Part shown: piece after piece, positions 18,909 to 27,853 of the stretch
How positions within the stretch are numbered: position 1 is the first letter of the stretch
Layout: each line of letters begins with the position of its first letter
Assembly: GCA_965209105.1 (NCBI GenBank)
Contig: CBDBQB010000039.1
Span: forward strand, 124,001-188,000
Source of the DNA: JAAELZ01 sp965209105
GTDB lineage: Bacteria > Pseudomonadota > Gammaproteobacteria > Arenicellales > Poriferihabitantaceae
DNA: 64,000 nucleotides
Direction of reading: 5' to 3'
The notes under the pieces: generated by a model
The model's database searches: none
What the model was told of the DNA's origin: nothing
The model's input: the letters and a program-made list of their open reading frames with translations, nothing else
Program-made: the position numbers and the translations under genes

Positions 18909-19385
18909 ATGTTTTCGGTACGTCCCGCAGTGCCTGACGATGCTGAGTTGATTCATCGTTTGATTGTTGAGCTGGCGAGATATGAAAAAGCGGAAGCGTC
19001 AGTGAAGGCTACAACCGATGAAATACGCAGGTCAATATTCGATGCCAATTCTAATGTGAGTGCTTTTATTGGGGAGTGGGATAACCTGCCCGTTGCCTAT
19101 GCGGTGTGTTTTGAAAACTATTCTACTTGGCTGGGTAAATCTGGCTTATATCTTGAGGATTTGTATGTGTCGCCCGCCCATCGTGGGCGGGGGACGGGCT
19201 TGGCCTTAATGAAGTATCTTGCGCGCCACGCCGTTTCCAAGGGTTGCGAGCGTTTTGAGTGGTCGGTACTCGATTGGAATACCCCGGCGATAGACTTTTA
19301 TCAATCCATCGGCGCGAAGTCGATGGATGAGTGGATTAGCTACCGATTGGAAGGGGGCGCACTCACTCAATTTGCAGAGGATTGA
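18909..19385 (+). CDS. GNAT family N-acetyltransferase
   Basis: 158 aa. The acetyl-CoA-binding motif A is LYVSPAHRGRGTGLALMKYLA (about 88-108), preceded by LYLEDL. The pattern WNTPAIDFYQSIGAKSMDEW matches the SSAT/diamine acetyltransferase-like branch of GNAT proteins. The ATG at 18909 (MFSVRPAVPDDAELI) is the natural GNAT N terminus, and an upstream in-frame start would overlap the VOC gene. Substrate unknown; polyamine or amino-acid-like amines are possible. Confidence 0.85.
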   Translation: MFSVRPAVPDDAELIHRLIVELARYEKAEASVKATTDEIRRSIFDANSNVSAFIGEWDNLPVAYAVCFENYSTWLGKSGLYLEDLYVSPAHRGRGTGLALMKYLARHAVSKGCERFEWSVLDWNTPAIDFYQSIGAKSMDEWISYRLEGGALTQFAED

Positions 19386-19437
19386 TTTTGATCGTTAGCT
19401 AGGCAAACCCAAACCAAACTAACGTCACCCCTCATCC

Positions 19438-20760
19438 TCATGCGGCGTCTTTGGGTTTACGCGCATTGGCAAGATGAATACCTTTGAGCAAGTTAAGTGC
19501 GTCGCGCAATTGAGAATCTCTTTCTAGGATGGATTGGATGCTGCTTTCTTTTTTGGCTATATTTTTTTCCGAGTCTTTTCCCGAGGGGTTGGCCAAATGT
19601 CCTGCTAAATCGACTTCACGAACGCCAGTTTGACGCTTTACTTTTGTGGTGGACGTGAGTTCAGAAACGATATCTGGTGTAATGCCTGTTTCTTGGATAG
19701 AGCGTCCATTGGGTGTGAAATAACGTGCGGTGGTTATTTTCAATGCCGAACCATTGCCCACTGGGGTGATCGTTTGAACTGAGCCCTTGCCAAAAGTTTG
19801 AGTGCCCAACACGATGGCACGGCCGTGATCTTGTAGCGCGCCTGCAACAATTTCAGACGCCGAAGCGGAGCCGCTGTTGACGAGTATCACCATCGGTGCG
19901 CCTTGAATTAAATCAGGAGAGTCAGCCTGATAGCTCGATTCTGAATCTGCAAGCCTGCCGTGCGTTTCAACGATCTTTCCGGCATCTAAAAATAAATCGC
20001 TGACATCAATCGCGCCCGATAGCACGCCACCGGGATTATTTCTTAGGTCTAAGATAAAGCCTTTGATAGCTTCGTTATCGTCTTGATAGCGTCTAATCTT
20101 CTCTTCTAGAGATTGTGCAGTACCCGTTTGAAAGGAAGATATTCTCATGTATGCATAGCCCGGCGCAGCCAGGTCTTGGGTGCGTACGCTGGTCAATTGA
20201 ATGACATCTCGAATAATCTCAATATCCAATGGTTGATTTTCGCCTTTACGTGTAATCGTTAGCACGATGGCGGAGCCGATTGCGCCGCGCATTTTCTCTA
20301 CCGCTTCACTGAGGGTATCGCCAAGTGTCGATTCACCGTCAATCTTGATGACTATATCGCCGGGTAATACGCCCGCTTTATCCGCCGGGGTACCTTCGAT
20401 AGGGGCGATCACGCGCAGCTGGTTTTCCTTCAACGTGACTTCTATCCCCACGCCTCCAAACTCGCCTTCCGTGTCAATCCGTACTTCGCGAAAGGCATCG
20501 GGGCCCAGAAAGCTTGAGTGCGGATCTAATCCGGCAAGGATTCCATTGATCGCATCGATCAACATCTTTCTGTCATCGACGACTTCAACGTAATCAGACT
20601 TAATTTTGCCAAACACTTGCGCGAACATTTGTAATGCTTCCAGCGGCAGCTTTGATGTTGTGGTGTTAGTCGGGCTTTCATCTTGCGCCAAGCCAATGGG
20701 CGTTGCAGCGAGGAGCAGGGCACCTAGTACTGCGGTCGATAATCGTTGGTAAATTTTCAT
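19438..20760 (-). CDS. ctpA: Carboxyl-terminal processing protease (S41 family)
   Basis: 440 aa with signal peptide (LLLAATPIGLAQ at about 15-26), a periplasmic protease. A PDZ domain (about 95-180, GGVGIEVTLKENQLRV) precedes the S41 catalytic domain. The catalytic Ser is in NSGSASASEIVAGAL and the Lys in FGKGSVQT. The C-terminal tail is charged. In gammaproteobacteria CtpA degrades cell-wall hydrolases and lies beside envC, as here: it begins 52 bp after the end of envC on the same strand. Confidence 0.92.
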   Translation of the reverse strand: MKIYQRLSTAVLGALLLAATPIGLAQDESPTNTTTSKLPLEALQMFAQVFGKIKSDYVEVVDDRKMLIDAINGILAGLDPHSSFLGPDAFREVRIDTEGEFGGVGIEVTLKENQLRVIAPIEGTPADKAGVLPGDIVIKIDGESTLGDTLSEAVEKMRGAIGSAIVLTITRKGENQPLDIEIIRDVIQLTSVRTQDLAAPGYAYMRISSFQTGTAQSLEEKIRRYQDDNEAIKGFILDLRNNPGGVLSGAIDVSDLFLDAGKIVETHGRLADSESSYQADSPDLIQGAPMVILVNSGSASASEIVAGALQDHGRAIVLGTQTFGKGSVQTITPVGNGSALKITTARYFTPNGRSIQETGITPDIVSELTSTTKVKRQTGVREVDLAGHLANPSGKDSEKNIAKKESSIQSILERDSQLRDALNLLKGIHLANARKPKDAA

Positions 20761-20812
20761 TTTTTATCCTAATTGAATGCCTGAACGGACCCTTTCGAAA
20801 GCCAAGAGTTCA

Positions 20813-22039
20813 TCAGATTCGGCACCATTTTAACGGGTCTTGAGCCTGACCATTTTGCCTTATTTCAAAATACAACGCGGCTTTTTTTAAGCCCGCGGTG
20901 TTGCCCATTGAGGCGATGATATCAGATTGCCGAACGTAATCTCCAACCGTCTTGTGGATCAATTTGTTGTGTCCGTAGAGGCTCATCATACTATTGCCAT
21001 GGTCAATAATAATCATCTGACCGTAGCCTTGCAGCCAATCGGCGTACACGACTTCGCCGTCATTGATGGCGCGAATATCAGTACCCTCTTTTCCCTGTAG
21101 TAGCATGCCAGACCAGGGCAGGCCGCTACTTGATCGCTTATCCCCAAACCTTGCCGCGATCCTAGCCTTCACGGGCATGGGCAAGTTGCTTGCGCTTTGA
21201 GTACGTCTTTTCGGTTTAAATGAGGTGCGGATAGACTCTTTGGCTTGCGCGCGTGCTTGGTTATCTTGCTGTTCTTTGTTTGCGAGACGGGTCCTTTGGC
21301 GTTTGGTGATTTTGCTCAATAAGGCTTCGAGCCGCGTTTTTCTTTGTCGGAGTTGTTCAACAGCGATCGTGTCTTGGCCGATGCTTTGATCGAGCTTGTC
21401 CAACATGCTCAATCGATTGCGCTTTAGCTGAGAAAGGTAGCGTTGATCTTCTGCCAGTGCAGAATTGAGTGTTTCTAGTTTATGCTGTTCCTGTTGCAGC
21501 GTGCTGGTCTTGAGGTTCAGCTGATTTTGCACTTGAACGATGTTTTTAAGCTGCAATCTTCGTGCGCTGGAAAGGGTTTGCGCATAGTGGTTGAGTCGAG
21601 CGATGTTTTGCGTACCTTGTTGCGATAAGGCGATTTTTAGGCCGCTTTGTCTGCCCATCAGATAGGTCGATTCAAGCAGCCGTGCGAGCGCAAGTTTCTG
21701 TTTTGAAAGTTGTGTAGACAGCGCGCCTTCCTCTATGCGGATTTGATCTGCGAGTGCGCTCAGCGCCTTGGTTTTTATTTTTGTTTGATCATGGCGCTGC
21801 GTGCGTTCAGCAATTTGCTTTTCAATATCGTTTAGCTGTGCTCGCGTGTTGCCGCGCTTTGCTTTACTTTTTTCCAGTGACTTTTCAGTAATTTTTAGCG
21901 TGGAATCAACTTCTTGCAGCTGGCTCTGGGTTGATTGTGCCTGCGCGCCCAGTGCCAGTAATATCGTACAGCTGATGAATATTTGAAGTAGAGAACAAGG
22001 AGCGAGCAAGGCTGCGTTCAGAGAGTGGTAATTTGGCAC
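20813..22039 (-). CDS. envC: Murein hydrolase activator EnvC
   Basis: About 408 aa from the GTG at 22039, with a signal sequence (LLQIFISCTILLALGAQAQ). A long coiled coil (about 50-290 of the open frame) leads to a C-terminal LytM/M23 domain. That domain keeps the fold (DIRAINDGEVVYADWLQGYG, MIIIDHGNSMMSLYGHN) but has lost zinc ligands: the usual HxxxD site reads GTDIRA and the HxH site reads LYFEIR. Such degeneracy is the hallmark of EnvC, which activates AmiA/AmiB amidases at the septum rather than cutting murein. The start is uncertain: the frame opens at a TTG at 22081, but that would include an AT-rich dyad, and the GTG has no strong Shine-Dalgarno. Confidence 0.87.
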   Translation of the reverse strand: MPNYHSLNAALLAPCSLLQIFISCTILLALGAQAQSTQSQLQEVDSTLKITEKSLEKSKAKRGNTRAQLNDIEKQIAERTQRHDQTKIKTKALSALADQIRIEEGALSTQLSKQKLALARLLESTYLMGRQSGLKIALSQQGTQNIARLNHYAQTLSSARRLQLKNIVQVQNQLNLKTSTLQQEQHKLETLNSALAEDQRYLSQLKRNRLSMLDKLDQSIGQDTIAVEQLRQRKTRLEALLSKITKRQRTRLANKEQQDNQARAQAKESIRTSFKPKRRTQSASNLPMPVKARIAARFGDKRSSSGLPWSGMLLQGKEGTDIRAINDGEVVYADWLQGYGQMIIIDHGNSMMSLYGHNKLIHKTVGDYVRQSDIIASMGNTAGLKKAALYFEIRQNGQAQDPLKWCRI

Positions 22040-22056
22040 TGGGGGAGGCTTATTAG

Positions 22057-22080
22057 TGTATAATTCAACATGAATATACA
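22057..22080. promoter_or_regulatory. AT-rich dyad, possible ArsR-type operator
   Basis: A near-perfect dyad of 24 bp: the left arm TGTATAATTCA pairs with the right arm TGAATATACA with one unpaired base. It contains ATTC and GAAT half-sites. It lies in the divergent region between envC (-) and the ArsR regulator gene (+), 195 bp upstream of the latter. Persulfide-responsive ArsR proteins bind ATTC/GAAT dyads, although their published spacing differs from the 5 bp here. Confidence 0.4.
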
Positions 22081-22274
22081 AATATTATCAATTTAGATAA
22101 TTGAGTATTGAGTGGTGAAGCGCATTTGAGAGTGGCTTGATATCGATTTTACATCAGGTATTAAGTTTCGACTGTCGCCTTAGTGGCGGGTTTACTTCAG
22201 ATTTAGCTTACGCGTGATCATAATCAACTTACTCATTGCCTTCAAGTAATGGGTATGAATTTAGACGACGAGAT

Positions 22275-22616
22275 ATGACAGAAATTAACCATTTAAATTT
22301 TAATGATACCGATCTATTCATTGATAATGAATCGGATATCAATCTAGCCTCGCGGGCCTTAAAAGCGATGGGGCATCCCTTGCGCTTAAAAATCTTATGC
22401 ATTTTAGCAAGTCATAAAGAAGCCAGTGTTCAAGACTTGGTCGATTTTGTGGGTACCTCACAAAGTAATATATCTCAACATTTATCAATCCTTCGCGAAA
22501 AAGGCGTGCTCGATTCGCGTAAAGATGCCAATAAAGTTTACTATCATATTGTGAATGATAAGATCGTGAACCTGATGGGCTCTATGAAAGACGCTTTTTG
22601 TACGAATGTTGAATAA
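22275..22616 (+). CDS. ArsR/SmtB family regulator, possible persulfide sensor
   Basis: 113 aa winged-helix protein. HTH residues are about 52-75 (VQDLVDFVGTSQSNISQHLS) with the wing DSRKDANKVYYHI. The only two cysteines are Cys42 (ILCILASH, in the second helix) and Cys109 (KDAFCTNVE, in the last helix). This pair occupies the positions of the disulfide/tetrasulfide-forming cysteines of BigR, SqrR and YgaV. No other metal-site cysteine motif is present. The ATG at 22275 is preferred over an upstream in-frame TTG. It stands in front of a membrane rhodanese gene, which fits sulfur sensing. Alternatively it may be a redox or metal regulator. Confidence 0.8.
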   Translation: MTEINHLNFNDTDLFIDNESDINLASRALKAMGHPLRLKILCILASHKEASVQDLVDFVGTSQSNISQHLSILREKGVLDSRKDANKVYYHIVNDKIVNLMGSMKDAFCTNVE

Positions 22617-22763
22617 GATTTTAAATCAGTTCTGAACTTAAGCTTGATTTGATCTGGATTTCCGACACCCGAGTTGTGTGATTGAATAATCCGAATAAAT
22701 AAGCTTTCCCGCCAGTGTCGCGTTAAACTACTGCCTTAACTTACCTCAATTGATGGAATTCTT

Positions 22764-23186
22764 GTGGATTTTCAATTCTTAGCCCAAAACTGGCATCTGT
22801 TTTTAGTGCTCGCGTTTATTTTGGCGCTGCTCTTGCTTGAGCCGATGTTGTTGAAGGCTTCTGGCATTAGTATGATTAGCCCGCTGCGGGTCAGCCAATT
22901 AGTCAACCGTGAATCTGCGACGATAATCGACGTTTGTACAGATAAGGAATATACTCGCGCGCATATACCCGATTCTCTGAACATTCCTTTGGGTGAGTTA
23001 TCTGGAGCGGCAGATAAAGTTAAAAAATTCAAAGACAAGCCCGTTATTATTAGCTGTCGCAGCGGAAACCGCGCTAAGAGCGCAGCGAAAAAGTTAAGCA
23101 AACTCGGCCTTAAGCAGCTCTATATATTGTCTGGCGGAAATCTCGCTTGGGAGAAAGAAAATCTTCCGATGCGCCGCACCAGCTAA
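22764..23186 (+). CDS. Membrane-anchored rhodanese-like protein (YibN-like)
   Basis: 140 aa from a GTG start. One N-terminal transmembrane helix (about 11-28, LFLVLAFILALLLLEPML) anchors a cytoplasmic rhodanese domain with the active-site loop SCRSGNRA (Cys about 94). Gene position ahead of secB and gpsA matches the conserved yibN-(grxC)-secB-gpsA block of gammaproteobacteria; grxC is missing here. Rhodaneses carry sulfur as persulfide. The physiological partner of YibN is not firmly known, and recent ideas place it in membrane protein insertion as well. Confidence 0.85.
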   Translation: MDFQFLAQNWHLFLVLAFILALLLLEPMLLKASGISMISPLRVSQLVNRESATIIDVCTDKEYTRAHIPDSLNIPLGELSGAADKVKKFKDKPVIISCRSGNRAKSAAKKLSKLGLKQLYILSGGNLAWEKENLPMRRTS

Positions 23187-23212
23187 ACGTACTCCACCCT
23201 TTAAATAGATCT

Positions 23213-23692
23213 ATGAGTGACACCAATCAAACAGAAGAAGTACGTTTAGAACCACGTAAAATATTCTTAAAAGATGTATCTTTTGAATCGCCGATTTCTC
23301 CCGAAGTCTTTGCGCGTGGGCAAATAAAACCTGAGATTGATGTTCAGCTTACCTTGCACCATAAAAAGCTCGAAGCGCAATTTCATGAAGTCGTGTTGCA
23401 AGTTACTTCCAGTGCGAAACTTGAAGACGACACCTTGTTTCTGGCCGAAGTTCATCAAGGCGGTATATTTGAAATTGCCTGCGACGATGAGGCGAAGTTA
23501 GAAATGGTCAAAGAGGTGGCGTGTGCGAATATCTTATTGCCCTTTGCTCGCGAAACGATTGCGGATTTGGTGGTGAAGGGCGGCTTCCCACAATTGTTGC
23601 TCAACCCGATAAATTTCGAGGCCTTGTATATGCAGAAGAAACAAAAGGAAGCGCAAAGCAAGCATACGCCTAGCTCTGAGGCGCTCAATTAG
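23213..23692 (+). CDS. secB: Protein-export chaperone SecB
   Basis: 159 aa, the usual size of SecB, a cytosolic tetrameric chaperone that keeps preproteins unfolded and hands them to SecA. Family signatures visible are QRIFLKDVSFE-like KIFLKDVSFESP, the VHQGGIFEI strand, LLPFARETIADLVVKGGFPQ and LLNPINFEALY. The ATG at 23213 (MSDTNQTEEV) is chosen over an upstream start that would overlap the rhodanese gene. gpsA follows after 23 bp, as in E. coli. Confidence 0.95.
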   Translation: MSDTNQTEEVRLEPRKIFLKDVSFESPISPEVFARGQIKPEIDVQLTLHHKKLEAQFHEVVLQVTSSAKLEDDTLFLAEVHQGGIFEIACDDEAKLEMVKEVACANILLPFARETIADLVVKGGFPQLLLNPINFEALYMQKKQKEAQSKHTPSSEALN

Positions 23693-23715
23693 GCTGCAAT
23701 TACATCGCCAGCGAT

Positions 23716-24744
23716 ATGAGTAGCGCGCCTCCCCTTGCGGTGCTCGGTGCGGGCTCATGGGGTACTGCGCTGGCAGTTCTACTCTCTAAAGGAGGGCGCT
23801 CTGTTACGCTGTGGTCGCGCGAACAGGGACAGCTTTCAACTTTGTCAACAGATCGTTGCAATGCGCAATTTTTACCCGGAATTCAATTCCCGAATTCTTT
23901 AAGCATTGCGCCTTCTAACGATTTAAACAGCCTTGCAGGGGAGTTCGAGCATTTCTTGCTGGTGGTGCCCAGCCATGCTTTTAGAGAAGTTGTATCGGTT
24001 TTATATCAATCTCGTCAACAGCAAAACAAGTTATCCAAACCCATCTCACTTTTGTGGGGAACCAAGGGGTTTGATCCGAATACGGGTAAATTGTTATCGA
24101 CTATTGTGCACGAAATTTTTGCGGATCTAGCGATCAGTGCCTTAATCACAGGCCCCAGCTTTGCCAAGGAGACCGCCTTGGGCTTGCCCACGGCCTTGGT
24201 GCTCGCCTGCGAAGATACAGAGCATGCGGAGACCTTCGCGCATTGGTTTAAAACGCCTAGTACGCGTATTTACGCAAGTTCTGATCTGATTGGTGCGCAG
24301 ATCGGCGGGGCGACTAAAAACGTCATGGCCGTCGCAGCGGGTATTTCTGATGGCCTAGGCTTTGGTGCGAATACACGCGCTGCGCTCATTACGCGTGGCT
24401 TGGCCGAGATGACCCGATTGGGCATGCGCTTAGGCGGCGAGGCTGAGACTTTTATGGGTTTAGCGGGCATGGGTGATCTCATTCTGACCTGCACGGATGA
24501 TCAATCACGTAATCGTCGTCTGGGGCTGGGTGTGGGGGCTGGGCGCGATATTCAAGATGTTATTCGGGAAATCGGGCAAGAGGTAGAGGGATACCATACT
24601 GCCAAGGAATTGCATCATCGTGCGCAAGCTTTAGGGGTCAGCATGCCAATCTGCGAGCAGGTTTATGCTGTGTTATACGAAGGGCGTGATCCCAAACAAG
24701 GGGTGCGTACTTTATTAGAGCGTCAGGTGACTTCAGAACGTTAG
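23716..24744 (+). CDS. gpsA: Glycerol-3-phosphate dehydrogenase [NAD(P)+]
   Basis: 342 aa. It reduces dihydroxyacetone phosphate to sn-glycerol 3-phosphate for phospholipid synthesis. The dinucleotide-binding motif is VLGAGSWGTALA (8-19). LWGTKGFDPNTGKLLS and ITGPSFAKETALGLPTA are conserved substrate-side motifs, and the catalytic Lys lies in IGGATKNVMAVAAG. The C-terminal domain is complete (MGLAGMGDLILTCT and PICEQVYAVLYEG). It ends the rhodanese-secB-gpsA block. Confidence 0.95.
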   Translation: MSSAPPLAVLGAGSWGTALAVLLSKGGRSVTLWSREQGQLSTLSTDRCNAQFLPGIQFPNSLSIAPSNDLNSLAGEFEHFLLVVPSHAFREVVSVLYQSRQQQNKLSKPISLLWGTKGFDPNTGKLLSTIVHEIFADLAISALITGPSFAKETALGLPTALVLACEDTEHAETFAHWFKTPSTRIYASSDLIGAQIGGATKNVMAVAAGISDGLGFGANTRAALITRGLAEMTRLGMRLGGEAETFMGLAGMGDLILTCTDDQSRNRRLGLGVGAGRDIQDVIREIGQEVEGYHTAKELHHRAQALGVSMPICEQVYAVLYEGRDPKQGVRTLLERQVTSER

Positions 24745-24851
24745 GGCTTAACCAAACCTTATTTTAACCCTCACCCATCTGCGCCTTGTCTTGGCTTCGC
24801 TTCGCTCTTAACTTTATGCGGTGGCCTCACAATATTAATTTGAAAATCTGA

Positions 24852-24895
24852 GTGTTTCATATATACTGTATATATATACAGTATATATGAAACAC
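24852..24895. promoter_or_regulatory. LexA operator (SOS box) inside a perfect 44-bp palindrome
   Basis: The 44 bases are exactly their own reverse complement. The core, CTGT-N8-ACAG at 24866-24881 with an alternating AT centre, is the canonical gammaproteobacterial LexA box. The palindrome ends 2 bp before the lexA start codon (24898), so LexA binding would autoregulate the whole lexA-imuA-imuB-dnaE2 unit. The flanking arms (GTGTTTCAT / ATGAAACAC) extend well past what LexA needs. Confidence 0.92.
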
Positions 24896-24897
24896 CC

Positions 24898-25503
24898 ATG
24901 CCAAAGGTTACCGCGCGTCAGCAACAGATTTTTGATTACATCCAGAGCAGTTTATCTCAGAACGGGCGCCCGCCTACGCGCGCAGAGCTATGTGCACATT
25001 TTGGTTTTCGTTCACCCACTGCGGCGGAAGATCATTTAAAAGCGCTGGCGCGTAAGGGACTGATCGAGCTTGTGCCGGGGGTCTCGCGTGGTATTCGCTT
25101 GTTACAAGCGGCTTTATCCGTGGGCTTGCCTTTGATTGGGCAAGTCGCGGCCGGGGCGCCTATTTTGGCCGAGGAAAACATTGAGGAGTATGTTGATCTG
25201 GCGGCTGAGCGTTTCTCTCCCAAGGCGGATTATTTATTGCGCGTACGCGGGCATAGTATGCGTGATGTGGGTATCTTGGATAAGGATTTGCTGGCCGTGC
25301 ATCGCACACAGGATGTGCATAATGGTCAGATCGTGGTGGCGCGCATTGATGAAGAAGTCACCGTCAAACGTTTCAGGCGTAGTGGTTCACGCATCACCCT
25401 GATAGCGGAGAACCCAGCATTTGCACCCATCAAAGTGAATCTGGCAGAATCTGATTTTGCCATAGAAGGTTTGGGGGTAGGGGTGCTGCGCCATTCTCTA
25501 TGA
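24898..25503 (+). CDS. lexA: LexA repressor, first gene of the SOS mutagenesis cassette
   Basis: 201 aa. The N-terminal winged helix (about 5-65) has RPPTRAELCAHFGFRSPTAA. The self-cleavage site is Ala85-Gly86 (QVAAGAP), with catalytic Ser120 (GHSM) and Lys157 (TVKRF), all correctly spaced. In many bacteria a lexA of this kind heads a lexA-imuA-imuB-dnaE2 operon, and a second LexA may exist elsewhere. The SOS box directly precedes it. Its stop codon overlaps the imuA start (ATGA at 25500-25503), indicating translational coupling. Confidence 0.95.
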   Translation: MPKVTARQQQIFDYIQSSLSQNGRPPTRAELCAHFGFRSPTAAEDHLKALARKGLIELVPGVSRGIRLLQAALSVGLPLIGQVAAGAPILAEENIEEYVDLAAERFSPKADYLLRVRGHSMRDVGILDKDLLAVHRTQDVHNGQIVVARIDEEVTVKRFRRSGSRITLIAENPAFAPIKVNLAESDFAIEGLGVGVLRHSL

Positions 25504-26144
25504 CATCAGTGCGCTCATCGAAACATGCAGCATTGGATGGCCTGCTCAGGCAAAGCCCTTTGCTCTGGCGGGGCAAAAGCCAGCTTGAAAATACGCAGCC
25601 AGATAGACAGTATATCGACACAGGCTATACCGCACTCAATGCAATACTGCCCGGTGGTGGCTGGCCGACGGGGTGCTTAATTGAACTTGTCATCAGCGAA
25701 TGGGGACAAGGTGAGTTATCACTATTGATGCCGTTAATTGTGTGGTTTAGCCAAGCAAAGCGCCCCGTTATTTTTATTGCGTCACCCTATATTCCTTATG
25801 CCCCTGCTTTAAAAGCAGCGGGCGTGGCCTTGCAGAATGTGTGGTTGATTGACAATCAGGGCAGTCAAAAAGACCTGGCTTGGGCGGCAGAGAAAAGTTT
25901 ATCGACCGAGCAAGATGCCTTGGTGTTGTTATGCCTGCCGGGCATTTCTGCCAAGCAAGTCAGGCGTTTGCATGTCGCGGTTTGCGGGCGCAGCGTGGGG
26001 GTGTTGTTACGCTGTGGCAAGGCGATGCAAAGCCCCGTGCCATTGCGGCTTGCGGTGCGCTATGAAGGGGCGGATATTATGGTGAGCGTATTAAAAGCCC
26101 GTCAGGTATCCAAGCAAACGCAGACGGTATTGCTAAAGCCATGA
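25500..26144 (+). CDS. imuA: ImuA, RecA-like component of the translesion mutasome
   Basis: 214 aa. It has a RecA/SulA-like fold: YIDTGYTALNAILPGGGWPT is the conserved opening, followed by a degenerate Walker A region (EWGQGELSLLMP) and AKQVRRLHVAV near the C terminus. ImuA works with ImuB and DnaE2 in damage-induced mutagenesis, probably bridging RecA and ImuB. Start and stop both overlap the neighbouring genes by ATGA, so lexA-imuA-imuB are translationally coupled. Confidence 0.88.
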   Translation: MTSVRSSKHAALDGLLRQSPLLWRGKSQLENTQPDRQYIDTGYTALNAILPGGGWPTGCLIELVISEWGQGELSLLMPLIVWFSQAKRPVIFIASPYIPYAPALKAAGVALQNVWLIDNQGSQKDLAWAAEKSLSTEQDALVLLCLPGISAKQVRRLHVAVCGRSVGVLLRCGKAMQSPVPLRLAVRYEGADIMVSVLKARQVSKQTQTVLLKP

Positions 26145-27742
26145 AGCCTAATCAAAATAATCTAGCCACGGTGCCAGTAGCGCTGAGGCAGCCAACAACT
26201 GATAAGCAGCCAATAGCGCTGGTTTCTGATGCTAAAAATAGCGTGTCTGAGGTATGGCTGGCGCTGTATTTTCCAGCGCTTGCCTTAAATGCCTGTCATG
26301 CCCCCGCTGATAGGCCTTTTGCTGTGCTTGAGCAAGTCAAAGGGCAGGCGGTGATTTATGCGGCCAATGCTTTGGCACAGCAACAAGGCGTGGTAGCTGG
26401 AATACCACTGGCATCCGCCTATGCGCTATGTCATGCCTTAAAAGCCAAGCTCCGCATGCAAAGCACAGAAGCCAAGCTTCTACAAGACTATGCGGGGCGC
26501 GCCGCCAGATTTACGCCCAAGTTAGTTTTATTGGGTCAAGATGTTTTATTGCTCGAAGTGCGCGCCAGCCTTAGCTTGTTTGGTGGTTTAAGCACATTAT
26601 TAACGCAACTTCGAGAGTGTATTTCAGCGCAATACATCCTGAGTTGTACGCCGGTGGCCGCGGCCTCGGCCTTGCTGGCGCGTAGTGGGCTTGAAACACA
26701 AGTCGCTCAAGTATCGCAATTACAATCGATATTAAACCCTTTGCCCTTGTCCGTGCTGGCCGTCGGCGAAAAGCGCATTGCTCAACTGAGTCAGTGCGGC
26801 GTGGTGACCCTACAAGATGTATGGCGCTTGCCTCAAAAAGATTTGGCTCGGCGTTTTGGCCCGGAGTTACTCGATCACATGGATGGACTGTTGGGCAAAA
26901 AACCGCAGCCACAGGTGTACTATGTGCCGCCCACCCAGTTTGAAATGGTTTTGGACTTGCCCGCAGAAACCATTGATTGTGATTTGCTGTTGGATGCAGC
27001 AAAACATTTGATGGAGAAATTGGATCATTTTTTAACTCTACGGGGCGGCGCAACGCATTGCCTGAACTTTGATTTTATCTATGCGGCCTATGGCCATCAT
27101 GCAGGGCGCACGGCGTCGTTTAAATTATTATTGCAATCTCAGCACGCGGTTCAGAAAACGCTGACCAAGCTGCCACAGCTTAGTGAACGCTTACACAACA
27201 GTACACTTGAACGGCCGGTGATCGCCATGTCATTAAAAATGGATGCCATGCAATTGTATGTTCCGAACACCCAAGATATGTTTGATCGGAAGATGCGCGA
27301 TCAACAAAGTTGGTCAGCATTGATTGACTTGTTGGCGGCGCGCGTAGGCAGCAAACATATTATGTGCTTGGATGTATACGAAGATCATCGCCCTGAGCGT
27401 GCTTGGCAGCGTGTGGAGATTAACAATCAGCCAGGCCTTAAGACTAAAGCAACGGCTAGGCAAACAGCTGGGTTATCCAATGAACGGCCTTTTTGGTTAT
27501 GTGCCAAGCCCCGCGCCTGGCGGGGCGATATGTGCCGTTTAAAACGTATCAGCGAAAATGAACGCATCGAGGCGGGCTGGTGGCAAGGCCAAGATGTGCG
27601 CCGAGATTACTGTAAAGTGGAGACCGAAACCGGGCAACGGTGTTGGTTATATCAGGATATTGTTGAACCCGCACAAAACCAGTTGCAGTCGGCGATGCAG
27701 CCAAGGCGGTCTATCTGGTATTTGCATGGTTTGTTTGCTTAA
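26141..27742 (+). CDS. imuB: ImuB, catalytically inactive Y-family polymerase homologue
   Basis: 533 aa. The N-terminal Y-family polymerase fold begins WLALYFPALALNACH, where active polymerases have the first catalytic acidic residue. The little-finger-like region and a C-terminal ImuB-specific tail (WLCAKPRAWRGDMCRL, WLYQDI, WYLHGLFA) follow. ImuB recruits DnaE2 through the beta clamp rather than making DNA itself. The gene overlaps imuA by 4 bp. A 111-bp gap separates it from dnaE2. Confidence 0.9.
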   Translation: MKPNQNNLATVPVALRQPTTDKQPIALVSDAKNSVSEVWLALYFPALALNACHAPADRPFAVLEQVKGQAVIYAANALAQQQGVVAGIPLASAYALCHALKAKLRMQSTEAKLLQDYAGRAARFTPKLVLLGQDVLLLEVRASLSLFGGLSTLLTQLRECISAQYILSCTPVAAASALLARSGLETQVAQVSQLQSILNPLPLSVLAVGEKRIAQLSQCGVVTLQDVWRLPQKDLARRFGPELLDHMDGLLGKKPQPQVYYVPPTQFEMVLDLPAETIDCDLLLDAAKHLMEKLDHFLTLRGGATHCLNFDFIYAAYGHHAGRTASFKLLLQSQHAVQKTLTKLPQLSERLHNSTLERPVIAMSLKMDAMQLYVPNTQDMFDRKMRDQQSWSALIDLLAARVGSKHIMCLDVYEDHRPERAWQRVEINNQPGLKTKATARQTAGLSNERPFWLCAKPRAWRGDMCRLKRISENERIEAGWWQGQDVRRDYCKVETETGQRCWLYQDIVEPAQNQLQSAMQPRRSIWYLHGLFA

Positions 27743-27853
27743 AGGAAGGTGTCTTGGCTTCCGAGGTTTTTCTCATGGTCTTGAAAACATAGATTGGGTC
27801 TTAGTTTTGCCGCTTCGCAAAGGCAAGCCTGTGAATAATTCTGGCGCTTAGTT

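Noticed and set aside
22081..22274. A promoter-proximal hairpin (CGCC-TTAGT-GGCG near 22175) as a riboswitch
   Set aside because: Stem of only 4 bp with no conserved aptamer features.
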